DNA of 64,000 nt, from NCBI RefSeq assembly GCF_048544455.1, contig NC_133538.1, positions 36,333,469 through 36,397,468 of the forward strand. Reading direction: 5' to 3'. The DNA is from Silene latifolia. Its lineage: Eukaryota; Streptophyta; Magnoliopsida; Caryophyllales; Caryophyllaceae. The translations under genes and the position numbers were made by a program. The notes below the pieces were generated by a model. The model was not told where the DNA came from. It searched no databases and saw only the letters and a list, made by a program, of their open reading frames with translations. Positions 12,605 through 23,306 of this stretch are shown here, piece by piece. Numbering within the stretch: the first letter of the stretch is position 1; the number at the start of each line of letters is the position of its first letter.

Positions 12605-12850
12605 CACTACTACAAAATATCAAATAGGCATCACTTAATATGCATTAGATTTTTTAAAAAATTCGATGTATAAATTTATACATCAGTTATTTCGAAAAAA
12701 CTGATGTCTATATGCTTATATAGATATGGGACTTTACAAGAACCCATGCCTATTTAAAATGAACTTATATATTATTTTTAATTTATAATGTATACATCAA
12801 ATTAATAAAAAAACCGATGCATAGCTAAAAAATACTTGGCACAAGTCCCT
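12605..12850 (+). repeat. Left TIR and subterminal repeats of the CACTA element
   Basis: CACTACTACAAAA is followed by direct and inverted copies of catcag/ctgatg words, for example cagttatttcg and aactgatgtctata near 12680–12710. These arrays are where the element's own DNA-binding protein is expected to sit in this superfamily. Confidence 0.85.
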
Positions 12851-13780
12851 GAGTAAGTTGGCGCCCATATTGTCCACATCGACAGATTTTATTTTAATTA
12901 TACTCCATTATTTTCAAAACCCCATCTTCTCCACCGCAAAACCCAATTTCGCAATTTCCTTCTTACTCCATCGCTGCTCCTACCGTCACCGGTCATCATC
13001 ACTGCTGCTCTAACTCGGCTGCTCCTTTATCCGGTACCTGTCATCTCCTCTAAATCGTATTCATCTTAATTTATGGTTTTTTATTTCTGATTGGATTTTG
13101 ATCTTTTATTTCATTTTTTCTGTTGTGCACTTCAATGTTTTTTTGGGTTCATTGCTTAGTTCTGCAACTCTCCATTGATTGCTAAATACAACTAAAATCT
13201 AGTATCAAATTGAGTGAGGAAAATTAGGGTTAACTCTAATGTTAATCAATTTTTTAGTTCAATACTTAGTTTTCCTATTGTTAATTTAGGGGTTTGTCTT
13301 AATTTAGGGGTTTCTTGTTGTTATTTAAGTGTTGTTGCTGCTGTTGTTCATTATTGTAGGTCTCTTCTCATTTTTATAATTGGTTAAAAGAAATAAAGAG
13401 TAAGCGATTGTTCATTTTTATGTTTTAATTCATAATGGCCAATACATTTTGATGGTGTTGCAATACATTACTTGTAATCAACTGCAACACCTTAATGTCG
13501 AGAAGGCAACACTTTATTTCGTACTGCAATTTTTTTAATATGCATTTTGTAGAATACAATTTGTCAAACTTTCTCATTTCATTAAAAAGTAAACAATCAA
13601 TATTCCGAATTTAATAATACATGAGCTAAAAGCGGTTCGAACTTGTACAAAAAGCTTAAGAATACAGTGTTCATCTAGTGATCAATATTCAGTAGGCTGC
13701 TTTTTAAAACATAGCAGAGTATGAAACAATAAAATTGGGCATCTCAGGTGGTTCTTAGAAGGAGAGTCTGGTTCTCAGGC

Positions 13781-13927
13781 TTAAGATTGACCATCAGATT
13801 TTGTTGCTTCAATATAATCTTGAACAACGTCAATGTTGTCAATCGATGACTTGAAAACAGCAAATAACCAGAGCAACGTGTTTCTTAGCTACTTCGAATT
13901 GAATAAAGTTTTAGCCTGCTGAAGATC
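13781..13927 (-). pseudogene. Possible captured gene fragment, unidentified
   Basis: Read on the minus strand, about 48 codons are open except for one internal TAG and end in TAA at 13783–13781. The final third (…DYIEATKSDG…) looks protein-like and is preceded by an intron-acceptor-like pyrimidine-rich stretch ending in ag. CACTA elements often carry pieces of host genes, which would explain it, but I do not recognise the protein and chance cannot be excluded. Confidence 0.25.
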
Positions 13928-14568
13928 ATAATATATTCAAAACTTTTCTTCGTACATTCATGAGAAAATTGAGGACAAAGAGATTAGTAACTCGGTACTA
14001 CAAGAAACACGCGTTTTTGAGACCGCCTAAAGCGATCTCAAACATTATAAAGAAGGTCTCAAAACCGTTTTTGAGACCGCTTTTTTGATTTTGAGACCGA
14101 TAAGTGACGGTCCGAAAATCTGGTAACAAATTCCACTTTTTGGAACCGATTGGTAAGCGGTCGCAAATTTGCAACCAACAAATGCGGTCTCAAAATCTTA
14201 CCGTGGACGCTAATTTGCGACTGTCTTCGGTCCTAATCACTTCTCCAAAAATCAATTTCAAAGTGGGTTTGAGACTCTTTTGTCGGTCTGAAAAATGAAT
14301 AACGGTCTCTATTTTGTGTGATACGTTACTATAGCTGCCATTTTTTCTATTACCACTAATCAAATTAAACCATGCACAAAATCAATATCTAACTATCAAC
14401 GGAAGTGATTAATGAAATTTCAATCGAAAAGTCTTATATATTATAACTAAACCCAAGTAATCCATACACTTAGATACTACTCCATATACTTGGCAACCAA
14501 TCCATTACTCAAACATCATATAAGTCTACTAATCAAACACTTGAACACATCGTTAACGTCTAATAACT

Positions 14569-14880
14569 TCTAACGCACTTGCATTGTAGCACCTTCATTA
14601 CCACCAAACGTATCCTCATCGGGGTTAGGACGGGGAGAATTGTTGTGGCAAATAAGTTCGTGTTGCATTAGTAGAAAACGTTCCTCCATTGTCTTCATTA
14701 CATCTTCTCTTTGTGCTTCCAATCTTTGCTCAAAGAGTAAGCGGTCATCTTCATGCGCTTTCTATAATTCTTCACTCACTTTCTCTAATTGTTCACGCGC
14801 CTTCTCCGATTGTTTTACTCTTTCCTCTAATTGCCTCGCCACTCCGGGACAATAGGAAGTAGCAGCCATAGATGTCAGAC
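14569..14880 (-). pseudogene. C-terminal coiled-coil remnant of a TNPA-like (Ptta/En/Spm) protein
   Basis: On the minus strand a frame rich in Glu, Gln, Lys, Arg and Leu runs about 100 codons with one internal TAG (…SEEL, stop, KAHEDD…) and ends at a TAG codon near 14573–14575. The heptad-like Leu spacing (QLEERVKQSEKAREQLEK) indicates a coiled coil. Such tails end the plant CACTA second-gene products that bind subterminal repeats. Its position next to the element's terminus supports this reading, but the family call rests on composition and context. Confidence 0.5.
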
Positions 14881-14908
14881 AATAGGAAGTAGCAGCCATA
14901 GATGTGAG
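14846..14908. repeat. Short tandem duplication, about 32 bp period
   Basis: The phrase gacaataggaagtagcagcc… occurs twice back to back, starting near 14847 and 14878. It looks like a local slip or repair duplication inside the TNPA-like remnant. Confidence 0.85.
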
Positions 14909-16523
14909 TTTGTTTCTGGACATCTGGCTACTAGCTGAAACAAATCACCTTCTCCCAATTGAAACAATCCTGTAATTAAGAATACAAGTAAAAATTAGTC
15001 AAGTGTACAAGCCAATTGAAGTATGTAGTTAGTAGGTTAGAGGATCTGGTGCATTAGTGTAAAATAACTGACAACAATAATTCCCAAACATTCCAATTAT
15101 CATACTAATTCATGCTGCTATATACTCCAATAACAAAACTGACTAAAAAGGGTAAAATAATCCACTCACAGAAACATTGAAAAAGTAAACAAATTGGCAT
15201 CATTAGAGGGTCAATTTCAGATGACAAATAATAAAAGCTTCAGCTAAAATCAGTCAAAACATGATCGGATCAATCAAGCTCTTTTTAAGAGCAAAAAAGT
15301 GCATCTTCTTCAAAATTAGCAGATACCCACTTCAGTAAAAAAAACCTCAGTTACACAACCATTTCAGGATACACCAGGATGATGCCATTTTCTTCATCTT
15401 CTTCAAACATCCAGTTTCTTCACCAAACTATGAGTACAACACAATTGAGTAAAAATGGTAATGCAATTAAGAAAAAGACGGAGGAAGAAGGTAATGCAAT
15501 TGAAACAATACATACGCCAAAGTTCTTGGACCACCTATCTCGTACAGATTGAGGAGTCTTTGTCCAATTCATGTATGGTACAGATTGAGGATTACTCATT
15601 CAATTTATAAGAATAAATCATTATAAGGTAAAAAAATTTAGCTGTCATAAAATTTTATCGCCATAATAAGGTGGCACTGATCTGCCTTTGTAATTTCTGC
15701 ATCAAAGATGGATAAAATTTAAGACAATAATGCACCTTAAACTATAGACAACGTCACATAATTACAAGCTGAAAAACTTGAAACAATATGTTAGCATTCT
15801 AAAATTAGAATCCAGCATTCTTACACCTATTGCCTGTAATCACCTACGGTCAAGTACCAGAAAGAAGATAGACAAGCAAAACCGGCATGCTGCTTATGGT
15901 TTGTGTAGCCAAGAGATTGAGTAATGTAAACTTCAACAATATGGCTTCCAGCATTTCTTGTGGTGTCAAATTTCTCCAACAAATTCAATTTTAAAATAAA
16001 ACAAACTACATAATATAAATACAAGAGTGTAATAGAAATGCTATCTTCAAGCCTTCTTTAAAACTCAATTTTCCATCTATAATTCAAACTGATATGATTC
16101 CGAGTAATACATAAAAGCATGGCTACCAATACTCTTAGAAACTCGTTTTCTTCATTTGGAAAAACTTCAACCAAAAGAAGATTATCAAAAACATAAACCA
16201 GAGAGCATGTGAGACAGAAATTTGGTTGTTGTACTTTTTAATTATTATGGAGTATTGTATTTTTGGTATGCGTTTTTTGTTTAAATGATATACAATTATT
16301 TATGGTATGAGTTTTGCGTTTATTTTTAGTTGTTATCAACCCATAGTGTAATAACTTGTTTGACATATTATGCTTGTGACTGTATGTTCTATAGGTTTAT
16401 AATTTTAATTTTTAGGTTAGTTCTCTTGAAGTATTAAGTTAAATCTTTGTGGAAATATTATTAGATTGTAGTCTTTATAACGGAATAGTGATCTTGTGAG
16501 TAGGTAATTAACGGAAATTTTGA

Positions 16524-19459
16524 ATGGATCATGAATGGATGATTATTGATCGCTTGGACCCCAGATATATGAGAGGGGTGGATCAGTTTGTCAAACATGC
16601 TATTAATCATTCAGACAACCTTAATGAAATTTATTGCCCATGTGTTAAATGTGGGAATAATGTGCTTGTTGATGTTGGAGATTTAAGAAATCACCTCTTA
16701 TGTAATGGAATTGATAAAGGTTACACAAGGTGGATTTGGCATGGAGAGGATGTGTTGCCTAATAACTGTAGGGATTCAGCGGATGATGGAGGAAAATTTC
16801 AGGGGGAATATTTTGATGTAGTTTGCGAAGATCGAGTAGATGATATGATTAATGATTTCAAAGAATGCACAGAAGACCCACATGTGTTTGATACCTTAGC
16901 AAGTGATGCATTGAAACCCGTCTATTTTGGTTCTAAATTCACACGTTTATCTGCAACTTTAAAATTGTATAACCTAAAGGCGAAAAATGGTTGGAGTGAT
17001 AAAAGTTTCACAGATTTGCTTCACTTGTTGAGTGAAATACTTCCTGATGGCAATGAACTCCCGAAGAGTACTTATGAAGCTAAGAAAATTTTGTGTCCAA
17101 TGGGACTTAACTATGTGAAGATACATGCATGTCCGAATGACTGTATTTTGTATCGAAAAGATTACAAAGATCTAAACCAATGTCCAAAGTGTGGGGCTGC
17201 ACGCTACAAATATAAGAAAACAGATTCCGAAAAGAATAAAGGAACCCCATGTAAAATGTTGTGGTATCTTCCCATCATACCAAGATTTAAGCGACTTTTT
17301 TCAAATATTAAAGATGCTCAGAACTTGGTATGGCATGCTGAAGGCAGAGTTCAAGATGACAAAATTCGTCATCCAGCTGACTCCACATAATGGAAAACAA
17401 TTGATTTTTTGTTTCCTAAATTTGGATCTGATGCTAGAAGTCTAAGGCTTGGATTATGTACTGATGGAATGAATCCATTTGGTAATCTAAGTAGCCAATG
17501 GAGCACATGGCCGGTTTTGCTAACGGTTTATAATCTGCCACCTTGGTTGTGTATGAAGCGCAAATATATGATGTTGTCACTGCTGATTTCGGGACCTAAG
17601 AAACCTGGCAATGATATAGACGTTTACCTAGAACCTTTGATTGATGATTTGAAGTTACTATGGGATGAAGGGGTTGAGGTGTATGATTCTTATCGTGGTG
17701 AGACATTTCAACTATATGCCATGATATTTTGTACCATCAATGATTTCCCGGCTTATGGCAACTTATCTGGTTATCCCGTGAAATGAGCTAAAGCATGTCC
17801 AATTTGTGAGGAGGATACGATTTCAGATCGTTTAGTTCATGGTGGAAAGAATGTGTATCTTACTGGCCGAAGATTTCTCCGCCGATCTCACCCGTATAGA
17901 AGAAAAAGTAAACCTTTTAATGGAAAACCAGAACATAGAGAAGCTCCAAAGATTTTAACTGGAAAAGAAGTTTATGAAAAAGTTAAATATATCAGAAATT
18001 CATTTGGGAAACCATACAAGCGGCCAAGTCCGGATACTTTGTACAAAAAGAAATCCATCTTCTTGGACTTACCATACTGGCAACACTTGTCTGTGAGACA
18101 TTGTATAGATGTCATGCACGTGGAGAAAAATGTATGCGATAGTTTGATTGGCACACTTCTTAATATTCCTGGTAAAACTAAGGATGGTATCAAAGCTAGG
18201 GAAGACCTAGTGTCACAGAAAATTCGACCTGAACTAGCACCACAAATCAGAGGTTCAAGAACTTACCTACCTCCAGCATGTTTCACATTATCGCGACAGG
18301 AGAAAAAAAGTGTTTGTGAGTGTCTGCATGGTATGAAGGTGCCACAAGGATATTCATCCAACATTAAAAATCTTGTCTCACTGAAGGAGTTAAAATTGGT
18401 GGGTTTGAAATCCCATGATTGCCATAATCTAATGGAACAATTACTTCCGGTAGCTCTTCGTGGAGTTTTGCCAAAACATGTTCGACAAGCTATTATAAGG
18501 CTTTGCTATTTTTTCAATGCAGTATATAGCAAAGTGGTTGACTCTGATACTTTGAATGCATTACAACGAGAGGTTGTTATTACTTTGTGTCAGCTTGAGA
18601 TGTTTTTTCCTCCATCTTTTTTTGACATAATGGTGCATCTTGTTGTTCATTTGGTAAGAGAAATTAAAATTTATGGACCAGTATTTCTAAGAAATATGTA
18701 TCCATTTGAGTGGTATATGAAAACCTTAGGAGCTTATGTGAGAAACATGAATCGACCAGAAGGTTGTATGATTCAAGGGTATGTGGCAGAGGAGGCACAA
18801 GACTTTGCTAATGATTACATGTCAAATGTTGAATCCATCGGCTTTCCAACTTCTCGACACGAAGGGAGAATAGATGGAAAAGGAACAGTTGGCAAAAAAG
18901 TAATCATGATTAATCGTGAAATACTTGATCAAGCACATCTTTATATCCTCCAACACATGGTTGATGTTCATCCATTTATAGAGGGCCATCAAAACCTTCC
19001 TAGAGAACTAAATCCTTCTAAAGGAGAGCGATGGATAACAATGGAGCATAATCGTTCGTTTATCAAATGGTTCACGGATAAAGTTGATGTTCAGTTGGAA
19101 AATAATCGTGGAGAAGTTTCTGAGAATGTAAGGTGGTTAGCCCATGGACCAATGATGCATGTCTTGTCTTATCAAGGGTATGACATCAATGGGTATTCCT
19201 TTTATACAAAATTTCAAGATGATAGAAGTACTGACCAAAATAGTGGATTGGCTTTGATGGCTACGTCGATGAGTGTTGCTAGTGCTAAAGATAATAACCC
19301 TGCTTATGATACTATGTCATATTTTGGAGTCATTAATGAAATCTGGGGGCTAGACTATGTTCAGTTCAGGATTCCTGTTTTTCGTTGTAAGTGGGTTGAT
19401 CGTAGAGGAATTCACATTGATGAGATGGGGTTCACATTGGTAGATTTAAAACGTGAAGG
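16524..19459 (+). pseudogene. TNP2-type CACTA transposase, main part
   Basis: The catalytic transposase starts at ATG 16524. Residues 1–75 form the transposase-associated domain with a Cys/His cluster (YCPCVKC…HLLCNG). The Transposase_21 core spans roughly residues 250–560 with the acidic motif CTDGMNPFG (about 17460), LPPWLCMK, a PGNDIDVYLEPL stretch and the DVMHVEKN motif (about 18110). DUF4218 follows (EMFFPPSFFDIMVHL…MYPFEWYMKTLG, about 18600–18740). One frame is kept throughout, but two in-frame stops interrupt it: TAA at 17388–17390, where relatives have Gln before Trp, and TGA at 17784–17786, where relatives usually have Gly. It is single-exon. A Ty3/gypsy element splits it at 19459/35078, so this copy should make no full transposase. 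Confidence 0.93.
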
Positions 19460-21841
19460 TGTGGACCATGGAAAAACGCTCCACTCAAATGCTTTTTCAA
19501 AATATTTTTAATTTTAAAAGAGTCGCCACTAAATTTTTAAATGGAATTTAGAAACCAATTTTAGAGATTTGAATTCGTGTGACTTTACGTGTTAGGAAGT
19601 TAATTTAATTTCATTAAAATAACACCCAACCCCGCCCGTTGCAATAACGGTCTCTACTAGGTGAAAGATGGCTATTTCGGAAAGATAACACATGCGTATG
19701 CAACCATTGAATTTAAATCCTATCATGCGAATTTCATTCTAAGTCGTTTAAAATGCATTTAACTTCGTCGAAGTGGTTTAGCATGTGAGGTTCATTGATT
19801 AAACTAGAAAAACACATCCAAAGAGAGGGATAGGAAGGCTTACGCTTAGCATAAGATGTATTAACAAACATTAGTGGTTAGCTCATACATACAATATAAA
19901 TTATGAATAATGTGAATTAAAATCTAAAACATAAACTAATTAAACTAAGGATTAATCAAACAAAGTCAAACAAGGAAGCAAATTAAAACACAAAACTTGG
20001 ACAAACCCGTGCACTGCACGGATCTGAAATTTTCGAAATATGTCAGAATTCACCCGTGCACTGCGCGGGTTTTGAATTAATACATTGCTAATTACAAAAT
20101 AAATACTAAATCAATGCAATAAATTACGAAAATCTACCTAAATTAAAATTACAAATTATAGGTCTGGAAAATCATAAAAAATCAATTTTTATATGGTTAA
20201 AAATAAATACACATAAATTAAAAAAACTCGATTTATTAAATTGCCCTATTCCAACACGAGGATATGTAAATGAGACGGGGTGCACGACCGACCGATATGG
20301 CGGATTTCTTTCCCATCTCAAGTCAACGCGGGTGCCGGAATGGTACTTTAACTCATACTCAAACTATTCTAGTTTCGATATTGGTTAGACGATGTTAGAC
20401 AATGGTTAGTAAATAAACAATAAAAAACGAAATAAAAAGGAGAGAAGGGAGTTTTAATGCACCCTCAACCTACATGTATCGTTGACACCGTCTTGGGTCG
20501 TAATCAATCGTAGATTTTATCTCGAGGGGCCGTCGTCGACGAAGACAATTGAAATTGAATTTTGAAATCACGAAACAAACACGTTCAAAAGGCAGACTTG
20601 AGCAGCGATTTTCAATCGCTCACCACGACTTCGTTTCTCAACGATTTTTCAAACCGAAAGATGTTTTGGAAACTAGAAAGACTAAATTTTGTGAATATGG
20701 AAACAAACCAGAAGCTTTAATGGGATTTTTGCACGAGAATCAAGGCTAAAGACCACGACAGAAACTCAAAAACACGATTTGTGTCCCTGTTTTCGAGCGG
20801 CTGTCACGGCTTTAGTTTAGGGTTTTTTTGGACGATTGATGGTTCTTATTTGCAGTATGTTGTGAGGATAACTTAGTGGAATGAATGTATGGTGAAGGGG
20901 GGGTATTTATAAGGAGTTTCGAAGGGTAAAAGTAGGGCAACAAGCAGTCGGCCTGTTTCGCATAGCTGCTGTCCATCAGCTAATTCGTGGGGTTTTTAGG
21001 GATTGTATGGGGGTTTTCTTGGTGGTTAAGCTAAGGTAATATGGGTAGGATACTAGGTTATGGTGTAGGGTTAATGGGCACGGGTTTGGTAGCTGTTTGG
21101 AGCGGGTTTTGGGCTCGGGATTGAGCACGCAAAACAGGAGGCCTGCTTGTGTTGCGGGCTGTTTGTGGAGTATTTGGGACGGGAATTGGATGGGTTTTGT
21201 GGTGTTCTAGGTGCTGGGTTGTTGTGGGTAATGTGGAGCACGGGTGGGTGGTGATGGGTTGCGGGTTTGGACCAAGTTTGAGTCGGTTTAGAAGGGCTTT
21301 CGATGGGCTATACAAACACGGGTAAAGGAAGGAATTGGGCTGTGTTGGGGAGTGTTTAGGACGATATTTGGGTGTGGATATGGGGGTTCGAACTGGGGTT
21401 GAATGGGTAGAGGCCTAGGTTGGTTAGTGTACTCGAGATTCGTGCCAACTCGTAAAGAAAACGGGCCCAAAAACCGAGCTAAAATCGAGCTCCAAAACGC
21501 GTGGTTGAAACGAGTTTTAAATTTTCAAATTCGGTTTTTCAAATCAAATAGCACATTTAAAATGAATGATTTTTCAAATCAAAAAATATATATTTTATTT
21601 TCAATAAAATAAATTTAAGGAAATGAATTCAAATTAAAACAATAAAATGAATTCACTTAAAAAAGCTTTAATTTAAATATCATTTAAATTAATAAAATAC
21701 TCCATCGACAACGCTCATTCCACATCGTAAAACGAGCCCAAATAATGACAATGACAACTGAAGAATACATGTGTCCTATCATCATCGGGTGTTTGTCGGG
21801 CTTTCTATAAATTCCAATATCGACAGATATGGGTATCTACA
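19460..21841 (-). repeat. 3' LTR of the Tat/Ogre-type element
   Basis: On the + strand it begins tgtggaccatgg and ends gggtatctaca, so the minus-strand copy has TG...CA ends. It matches 32689–35072 along its length. It contains two palindromes of the form cccgtgca-c-tgcacgg at about 20006–20021 and 20052–20070, also present in the partner. Short open frames inside it recur in both LTRs and are not genes. Confidence 0.95.
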
Positions 21842-21856
21842 GAGCCCCCACTTTGA
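21842..21856 (-). other. Polypurine tract of the Tat/Ogre-type element
   Basis: The + strand gagcccccactttga, next to the LTR, reads as a purine run (tcaaagtgggggctc) on the minus strand immediately before the 3' LTR. Related boxes agagcccccagttg recur near 22376–22390 and 22502–22516. Confidence 0.8.
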
Positions 21857-23212
21857 CTGAGGCTTGGACAGGGCGAAAGTCAAAGTATACCCCAGGTCCC
21901 TCTCGACCTGAGGATTCTGCAGGTCGTTTAGAGTCCATTAGACTTGCGTATGTAAGCTCGCCAGCCATAAGAAGAGATCATACCTGAAACTTCGTCGGGG
22001 ATTGACTCTTGCTTCTGTTGTGTCAAATTATCATCGTTAGTCATCAACCCATAAATTGCATATATGGTGGGTTGAGCCTTATCCTCGGGCGCCTACGTAT
22101 CCGTTTCTGACGGAATCAAACCCGCGTCGTAGTTCGGCTCGATGGCCTGTAGCTTTCTGCTGCTTCGGCTCGGATGCCAATATCCCATTGTTCATGTGAG
22201 TAAAGACAAAACTTGCGCTTTGCTTATCAATTTCGTTGTTCTGCTAGGGAGAACGATTCACTGAAACTGACGTTTCTGTTGGGGAAATGTCATTTCCGTG
22301 GCATTCTGCTGTCGATCTTTGTTAGGAGGATGCCATCCTGTCTGTTTTGTGGTGGTCTCTGGAGCCGACGGCGACAGAGCCCCCAGTTGGAGCATATTCT
22401 GCAAATTTAATCATAATATATAGCACGCGATTCACGTAGCGACATTTCGATACTTGAAATGGTCATCGACCGAATTTTGATGGGTCTCTGGAGCCGACGG
22501 CGACAGAGCCCCCAGTTGAAAGAAAAGGAAAATGGGCTATCGACCCGCGGACATGAACATTGCTTAGAAAAGGTGGGTCATTGACCCGAACTTTGAATAT
22601 CTTGAAAATGATTGTCCTCTTCGAGGCGAGAATTTATTTCAGTTTTCTGGATCCAAATGATTTTTCGAATCAACACATAATTTTATTTTCAACAAAATTA
22701 ATTGCGAAAAAATTATTTCAAATTTCTGGAGTTAAATGATTTTTCAAATCAAAACACAATTTTATTTTCAAAAAAATAATCGCAGAAGTTTATTTCAAAT
22801 TTCCGGAGTGAAAGCGACGGGTAGACACGACCTTTTGACGAAAAGACTCGGACTTTCTGACCCGTAACCAATGTGGGCGTAACCCAATAAAATCCGTAAG
22901 TGTGTACGGGATGTTAATTCAACACGGGACGCGCAGGGGATGAGATTGTAAATTAGTCACTTCGGTGCACGAACTATGACAAATTCCGCAAGAGAAATGA
23001 GCGAACAAAACCCGGGACGGATAGGGCCCACTTGGCGCGCTACACGGGCCCTACACGGCCAAAATAGAGGAGGTATGGGACTTGCTTTCTTATTTCAAAA
23101 AGTTACCAAACTTCCTAAAGCTAGTAGGCTTCCAAGTTTCCAAATTTCCTAGAAGATTTAGGTTTCCAAAACCTAAAGGAATTATACTTCCACAATTCCT
23201 CATCTCTTTTCA
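21857..23212 (-). other. 3' untranslated region of the Tat/Ogre-type element with repeated boxes
   Basis: No gene is seen. A ~36-bp box (ggtctctggagccgacgg … cccccagttg) occurs at about 22355 and 22481, each copy ending in a tract-like motif. A gcctacgtatc … gaatcaaacc … tagttc box lies at about 22091–22135 and recurs at about 25113–25158. Confidence 0.6.
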
Positions 23213-23220
23213 TATATAAG
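23213..23220 (+). promoter_or_regulatory. TATA box ahead of the antisense reading frame
   Basis: The sequence tatataag sits 87–94 bases before the ATG at 23307, in A/C-rich leader-like sequence. The distance fits a start site near 23245 with a leader of about 60 nt. It points along the + strand, opposite to gag–pol. Confidence 0.55.
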
Positions 23221-23306
23221 GAAGGGCTAAGGGTTGAGATTTCCCACAATTTCTCAAACAGAAATCTCTCTGCTTAAAAGAATATCTTTCTTAGAAAAAA
23301 CTAGTC

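Larger units (their letters stand above)
13996..15620 (-). mobile_element. Fragment of a second CACTA-like element (minus orientation)
   Basis: The left edge tactacaagaaac resembles a CACTACAAGAAA-type terminus with a changed first base. It is followed over ~320 bp by about nine direct or inverted copies of a gagaccg/cggtctc word, the usual subterminal array. Inward, the minus strand carries remnants of a TNPA-like gene: a coiled-coil C-terminus at 14569–14880 and a short VRDRWSKNF-like motif near 15525–15560. No opposite terminus with the same subterminal word was found before 16523, so the fragment is probably truncated and its right limit is uncertain. Confidence 0.6.
12851..16523 (+). other. 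5' region of the CACTA element upstream of the transposase
   Basis: A C/T-rich leader near 12900–13060 resembles a plant 5' untranslated region on the + strand, and an intron or spacer follows. Embedded are a short minus-strand open stretch (13781–13927) and a fragment of another CACTA family (about 13996–15620). From about 15620 to 16523 I see no recognisable gene. Confidence 0.5.

Noticed and set aside
14104-14298. Open frame of 64 codons in the second CACTA fragment
   Set aside because: It lies within the subterminal repeat array, whose repeated word accounts for it.
15955-15970. Sequence tttcttgtggtg as a possible far terminus of the second CACTA fragment
   Set aside because: It only partly matches the terminus and lacks the gagaccg repeats that should lie beside it.
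20006-20070. Helitron 3' ends inside the Tat LTR
   Set aside because: The hairpins look right, but no CTAG terminus or A/T junction follows, so no Helitron is called.
20549-20749. Frame in the Tat LTR, repeated at 33778–34044
   Set aside because: It is part of the LTR, differs in length between copies and has no conserved domain.
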